A DNA stretch of 64,000 nucleotides. Origin: CAZVYN01 sp964631125. GTDB taxonomy: Bacteria > Eisenbacteria > RBG-16-71-46 > CAIMUX01. Where the stretch lies: assembly GCA_964631125.1 (NCBI GenBank), contig CAZVYN010000002.1:1-64000 (forward strand), in the 5' to 3' direction. Below, one piece after another: positions 60,399 to 64,000 of this stretch. Under the pieces are notes generated by a model that saw nothing but the letters and a program-made list of their open reading frames with translations, made no database searches and had not been told where the DNA came from. The first letter of the stretch is position 1. Every line of letters starts with the position of its first letter. The position numbers were made by a program, and so were the translations under genes.

Positions 60399-61583
60399 AT
60401 GCCTTCTCTCCTGAAAGGCGGGCGCGTGCCCGTCCGACTCTGGGCCCGCGTCGAGGACGTGGAGTCCGCTGCGTTGCAGCAGCTCCGCAACATGTCGAGC
60501 CTACCGTGGGTGGCGCATCACATCGCGGTCATGCCCGACGTACACCTGGGCAAAGGCGCCACGGTCGGATCGGTCGTCGCGATGCGCGGAGCGGTCTCGC
60601 CCGCGGCGGTCGGCGTCGACATCGGCTGCGGGATGGCGGCGGTTCGCACGTCGCTTCGCGCCGAGGACCTCCCGGCCAACCTGCGCGCGTTGCGCTCCGC
60701 GCTCGAAGATGCGATTCCGCTCGGCTTCGAATCGCATCGCGATTCGGTGGAGAAGAAGCTGCCCGAACGGCTGCGTCGCGAGGTGCGGCGGCATCTGGAG
60801 AAATTCCGCGAGCTCTCCCCGGCCGTGAAGTCGCTGGAGTCGCGCGCGGTCCATCAGGTCGGCACGCTCGGCGGCGGGAATCACTTCCTCGAGCTCTGCC
60901 TCGATTCCGGCGGGCGCGTCTGGCTCCTCCTGCACTCCGGCAGTCGCAACATCGGGAAGAGCCTGGCCGAGCACCACATCGCGCAGGCGAAGAAGCTCGG
61001 GCACAACCAGGCGCTGGTCGACCGCGACCTGGCCGTCTTCCTCGCCGGCTCGCCGCAGATGGAGACCTACCGTCGCGACCTCTATTGGGCGCAAGAATAC
61101 GCGCGGCTCAATCGCGCGGCGATGATGGCGCTCTATGAGGAGGTCATGCGCAGGTTCTTTCCGCAGATCTCCTTCGGCGAGCCGGTCTCGTGTCACCACA
61201 ACTACGTCGCCGAAGAGACCCACTTCGGCGAACAACTGGTCGTGACGCGGAAAGGGGCAATTCGAGCGGGCCGCGGCGAGATGGGGATCATCCCGGGATC
61301 GATGGGCACGAAGTCCTACATCGTGCGCGGCCTCGGGAATCCTGACTCCTTCGAGAGCGCGTCGCACGGCGCGGGCCGGCGCATGAGCCGCAATCAGGCG
61401 AAGCGCACTTTCTCGCTGGAGGAGATGCGCCGCCAGACCGAAGGCGTCGAGTGTCGCAAGGATGCGGGCGTCCTCGACGAGATCCCCGGAGCGTACAAAG
61501 ACATCGACGAGGTGATGGCAAACCAGAAAGACTTGGTCGAGATCGTCGCCGAGCTCAAGCAGGTGATGTGCGTCAAGGGCTGA
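60399..61583 (+). CDS. rtcB: RtcB-family RNA-splicing ligase
   Basis: 394 residues. RtcB joins 2',3'-cyclic phosphate and 5'-OH RNA ends using GTP and Mn2+. Metal ligands are seen in MPDVHLGKGATVGSVV, GVDIGCGM (Asp74, Cys77), GGGNHFLEL and HNYVAEETHF; the guanylylated His lies in SASHGAGRRMSR. PGAYKDIDEVM near the end is also typical. The length fits the shorter bacterial RtcB group. No archease gene is nearby. The start has no clear Shine-Dalgarno. Confidence 0.93.
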   Translation: MPSLLKGGRVPVRLWARVEDVESAALQQLRNMSSLPWVAHHIAVMPDVHLGKGATVGSVVAMRGAVSPAAVGVDIGCGMAAVRTSLRAEDLPANLRALRSALEDAIPLGFESHRDSVEKKLPERLRREVRRHLEKFRELSPAVKSLESRAVHQVGTLGGGNHFLELCLDSGGRVWLLLHSGSRNIGKSLAEHHIAQAKKLGHNQALVDRDLAVFLAGSPQMETYRRDLYWAQEYARLNRAAMMALYEEVMRRFFPQISFGEPVSCHHNYVAEETHFGEQLVVTRKGAIRAGRGEMGIIPGSMGTKSYIVRGLGNPDSFESASHGAGRRMSRNQAKRTFSLEEMRRQTEGVECRKDAGVLDEIPGAYKDIDEVMANQKDLVEIVAELKQVMCVKG

Positions 61584-61735
61584 CGCCGAAAGCCCTCGCT
61601 GGAAGAGACGGCCGCGAAACGCGCGCCAGATCCGCCACTATTCTTTCGGGCCGGCTCCCGCGCTACGCTTTCCCGCACGATTCACGAGTTCGGGCCAACC
61701 GTCGTAGCGCACCCCTGCCCCCGAGGAGTCCCCGG

Positions 61736-62791
61736 ATGAAGCACGCAAAACTCTGTCACTGCCTGGTCGGCCTCGCGTCGATCGCCTCACTCGGGGCCGC
61801 ACTCTCGGCCCCGCTCCCTGCTCGCGCGCTCGACCTCCCCTACTCGACCGTCTTCAGTGGTCCCAACGGCTCGCCGTGGCCCGCGCCGTGGTTCGACGGT
61901 GGGTTCCATGTCACCGTGTGGGACTTGCAACAGAACCGTGGGCGGTTGAACGGTGACGCGACGCGGGTGGCGCGGATGATTCTGTCTGGGTACGCGGAGT
62001 TGGATGTCGAAGCGGAAGTGACGTTCGAGTTCGAGGACGTGCACAACCAGGGGATCGGCTTCTACGTGCGGCAGAACGGCGGCACGTTGCAGGAGTACCA
62101 GCCGCACGGGCAGGGGTACGCGATGTTCCTGAAGGGGAACTGGGCCTGGCCGGAGGATCTCGGACTCTGGTGGGAGGTCAACGGCGTCGAGACGCAGTTC
62201 GCGTGGGGGAACAATCCGATCGCGGGGGGACTGCAGAACGACACGCGGTATCGACTGCGCTTTCGCGTGACGCAGAGCGATCCGGCGACGACTTTGATCC
62301 AAGCGAAGGTGTGGCCAGAAGCGCTCGCGGAGCCCGGCCCGTGGACGATCGAAGCGTTCGACACGCGGCCGGAACTGCAAGGGACGCTCGGCAGCTTCGC
62401 GATCGACATCTACAACTTCGCGGGCGCGCAGCCGATCTACATCGATGAGCTGAGTATCGTCCGCGTTCTCGAGCCGTCCTCGGCGCAAGACCCGGACGAC
62501 TCCCCGAACTCCCACGGGCCGCAACTCTCGCTTCCCTCCCCGCACCCCATCACGAGCAGCACGGAGCTCCGCTTCGCACTTCCGTCCCCAGCCACCGTCA
62601 CCCTCCGCGTCTTCGACACATCGGGTCGACAGGTCGCGGCGCCGTTCTCCGAGTTCCTCGACGCCGGCGCCCATCGCCTCGCATGGACCCCGATGGACCG
62701 ACGAGCACAGTCGCTCGCCCCCGACGTCTCCTTCCTGCAGCTCCAGTCCGACGGCGCGGAAGTGAGTCGACGAATCGTCGTGGCGAGGTAG
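61736..62791 (+). CDS. Secreted protein with LamG-like domain and FlgD-like C-terminal module
   Basis: 351 residues. The signal peptide is LVGLASIASLGAALSAPLPA, then a concanavalin/LamG-like beta-sandwich of about 200 residues (DLPYSTVFSGPNGSPWPAPW, GIGFYVRQNGGTLQEY, FAIDIYNFAGAQPIYIDELS), likely sugar- or protein-binding. The last 85 residues form the FlgD-like module: PSPHPITSST, VFDTSGRQVAAP, HRLAWTPMD, ending RRIVVAR. The ATG follows GAGGAG by 9 bases. Confidence 0.82.
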   Translation: MKHAKLCHCLVGLASIASLGAALSAPLPARALDLPYSTVFSGPNGSPWPAPWFDGGFHVTVWDLQQNRGRLNGDATRVARMILSGYAELDVEAEVTFEFEDVHNQGIGFYVRQNGGTLQEYQPHGQGYAMFLKGNWAWPEDLGLWWEVNGVETQFAWGNNPIAGGLQNDTRYRLRFRVTQSDPATTLIQAKVWPEALAEPGPWTIEAFDTRPELQGTLGSFAIDIYNFAGAQPIYIDELSIVRVLEPSSAQDPDDSPNSHGPQLSLPSPHPITSSTELRFALPSPATVTLRVFDTSGRQVAAPFSEFLDAGAHRLAWTPMDRRAQSLAPDVSFLQLQSDGAEVSRRIVVAR

Positions 62792-62822
62792 TTGCTTCGG
62801 GTCTCACTGTTTGTGTCTGCTT

Positions 62823-62910
62823 CCTCGACGCGGTCGAGGCGAGCTTCGAGAGACTCTCTGCGATGCCCGCGGTGGGTGCGACGCGCACTCGTTTCAAAAC
62901 GAGTTCGCGT
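62823..62910. terminator. Hairpins between the secreted-protein gene and nrfH
   Basis: CCTCGAC/GTCGAGG (62823-62839, 7-bp stem) and a 30-bp near-palindrome at 62881-62910 (ACGCGCACTCGTTT / AAACGAGTTCGCGT, one mismatch in 14). Either a terminator for the upstream gene or an operator for nrfHA. Confidence 0.45.
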
Positions 62911-62976
62911 TCCACGAGGAATCCCGACACAACTGTCTGATCAGATCGCGATTGCGCCGCGGGGCGAACGGCGTGA

Positions 62977-63435
62977 TTGTTTGCGGCAGTGAGATTCATC
63001 TTTCCGATCATCGCGGCGGTTGTCGTGGGCGCCTCGATCGCCGCGGTCGGCTTCACGTTCGTCTTCGCGCATGGGACGTCGTATCTGTCGAACGATCCCG
63101 CCGCGTGCGCGAACTGTCACATCATGACGGAGCAATACGACGCATGGTCGCGAGGGAGCCACCACGCGGTCGCGGTCTGCAATGACTGTCACGCTCCGCA
63201 CGACCTGATCGGGAAGTACACGACGAAGGCGATCAACGGATGGAATCACTCGAAGGCGTTCACGACCGGTAACTTCGTCGAGCCGATCCAGATCACCGCG
63301 CGCAATCGCGCCATCACCGAACATGCCTGCCGATCATGTCACGCCGACTTGGTCCAGATGATCGACGCCAACCACCGTCCGGGAGGGGAACTCGCATGTC
63401 TCCGTTGTCACGCATCCGTCGGGCACATGCAATGA
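62977..63435 (+). CDS. nrfH: Cytochrome c nitrite reductase small subunit NrfH
   Basis: 148-152 residues. One N-terminal membrane helix (IFPIIAAVVVGASIAAVGFT) and four haem c motifs: CANCH, CNDCH, CRSCH and CLRCH, as in NapC/NrfH proteins that pass electrons from quinol to NrfA. The start is uncertain: TTG at 62977 or GTG at 62989, the latter placing the helix near the N-terminus; neither has a strong ribosome site. The stop overlaps the nrfA ATG by four bases (ATGA). Confidence 0.92.
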   Translation: MFAAVRFIFPIIAAVVVGASIAAVGFTFVFAHGTSYLSNDPAACANCHIMTEQYDAWSRGSHHAVAVCNDCHAPHDLIGKYTTKAINGWNHSKAFTTGNFVEPIQITARNRAITEHACRSCHADLVQMIDANHRPGGELACLRCHASVGHMQ

Positions 63436-64000
63436 AAGGCGAGGGAGGCTGGGCGCGCTGGACGCTCTTGCTCGTGCTCGTCGCGGCCATCGCCGGGCTG
63501 CTCGCGATGCTTCTCCTGGGCAACATCGCCGAACGCAAGCAAGAGGCGAAGAATCCGTTCTTCCGCGTGGTCGAACTGACCGATCAGACCGAGGACCCGG
63601 AGATCTGGGGGAAGAACTTCCCCTATCAGTACGACGGATACCGACGCACGGTCGACCAGACGCGCACGCGCTACGGCGGGAGCGAGGCGATCGCGCGGAC
63701 TCCTTCGGACGCAGACCCGAGATCGATCGTCGCGCAGTCGCGACTGGAAGAAGATCCCCGGCTGAAGCGGATGTGGGACGGCTACGCGTTCTCCGTCGAC
63801 TTCCGCGAGGAGCGGGGCCATGCCTTCATGTTGGTCGATCAGGAGTTCACCGACCGGCAGCATGCCGCCAAACAACCGGGGGCCTGCTTGCACTGCCACG
63901 CTTCGGTCTATCTGGCCTACGAGAAGCTGGGCGACGGCGACATCACCGCCGGCTTCGAGAAGATGAACCAGATGCCGTACGCCGAGGCGCGCCAGCACGT
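63432..64000 (+). CDS. nrfA: Cytochrome c nitrite reductase NrfA, 5' part (CxxCH at haem 1)
   Basis: The first 189 codons are present; the gene continues past the right edge. An N-terminal anchor (TLLLVLVAAIAGLLAMLLLG) is followed by the NrfA N-domain: NPFFRVVELTDQTEDPEIWG, DPRLKRMWDGYAFSVDFREE and RGHAFMLVD. The first haem motif is CLHCH, where many NrfA proteins such as that of E. coli have CxxCK for the catalytic haem; the surrounding sequence aligns with that position, so this is the CxxCH subtype. Reduces nitrite to ammonium in the periplasm. Overlaps nrfH by four bases. Confidence 0.92.
   Translation, partial: MKGEGGWARWTLLLVLVAAIAGLLAMLLLGNIAERKQEAKNPFFRVVELTDQTEDPEIWGKNFPYQYDGYRRTVDQTRTRYGGSEAIARTPSDADPRSIVAQSRLEEDPRLKRMWDGYAFSVDFREERGHAFMLVDQEFTDRQHAAKQPGACLHCHASVYLAYEKLGDGDITAGFEKMNQMPYAEARQH

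Noticed and set aside
1..64000. tRNA, rRNA, riboswitch, transposase or phage integration genes
   Set aside because: None could be supported on either strand by reading for TPsiC-type motifs, cloverleafs, DDE or integrase motifs.

Overview
The window is high-GC bacterial chromosome with densely packed genes on both strands. Many secreted proteins end in a FlgD-immunoglobulin-like C-terminal module, others carry PKD, kelch, LVIVD or PD40 repeats, and there is a three-gene GH57/DUF4912 cluster. This combination resembles Candidatus Eisenbacteria and nearby FCB or Gemmatimonadota-like lineages. The placement is inferred from gene content; no rRNA or other decisive marker is present.

Layout. 0-5.3 kb: glutamate/leucine-type dehydrogenase, a 56-residue protein, a short-chain dehydrogenase, and a long fusion of a flavin disulfide-reductase-like domain with a NapH/NosR-like polyferredoxin. 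5.3-13.1 kb (minus strand): an alpha-glucan-type operon of two GH57 proteins around a RhoN-DUF4912 protein, plus a secreted helical protein. 13.5-21.2 kb: lipoprotein, outer-membrane barrel, Ser/Thr kinase with PKD ectodomain, and two secreted enzymes (sugar-dehydrogenase-like; endonuclease/exonuclease/phosphatase-like, apparently starting with ATT). 21.3-23.4 kb: a solitary flhA. 23.5-30.4 kb: an accessory island of damaged genes (FN3-PD40 lipoprotein with an amber codon, a broken Hint-domain gene, a large subtilase missing a core segment, and a shrunken second copy of the PD40 gene). 30.4-31.7 kb: an unrecognised glycine/asparagine-rich protein.

32.2-39.5 kb is a nitrous oxide reduction cluster of the Sec-exported (clade II) type: cytochrome c lipoprotein, nosZ, nosD, nosF, a nosL-like gene, nosY, a membrane protein and an Rrf2 regulator with three cysteines. 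A nitronate monooxygenase follows. 41-45.6 kb holds three secreted proteins. 45.6-47.6 kb (minus) couples a di-iron Fe-S repair protein (RIC) to a radical SAM protein with unusual cysteine spacing. ettA, a frameshifted fused aspartokinase/diaminopimelate decarboxylase, a kelch protein, GNAT, an RRM protein, DoxX, an LVIVD protein, a methyltransferase, a frameshifted Cys-repeat lipoprotein, RtcB and another secreted protein lead to nrfH and the 5' part of nrfA at the right edge. NosZ, RIC, the Rrf2 protein and NrfHA together suggest an organism that reduces N2O and nitrite and copes with NO.

The most unusual non-coding signal is a family of three 55-56-bp palindromes (31907-31962, 41068-41122, 47770-47825). 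They share outer arms (TTGTGAAAA/TTTTCACAA) but differ in paired inner positions. Several strong terminator-like hairpins and hairpins around ribosome binding sites were also found. No tRNA, rRNA, CRISPR array, transposase or intact insertion sequence was seen.
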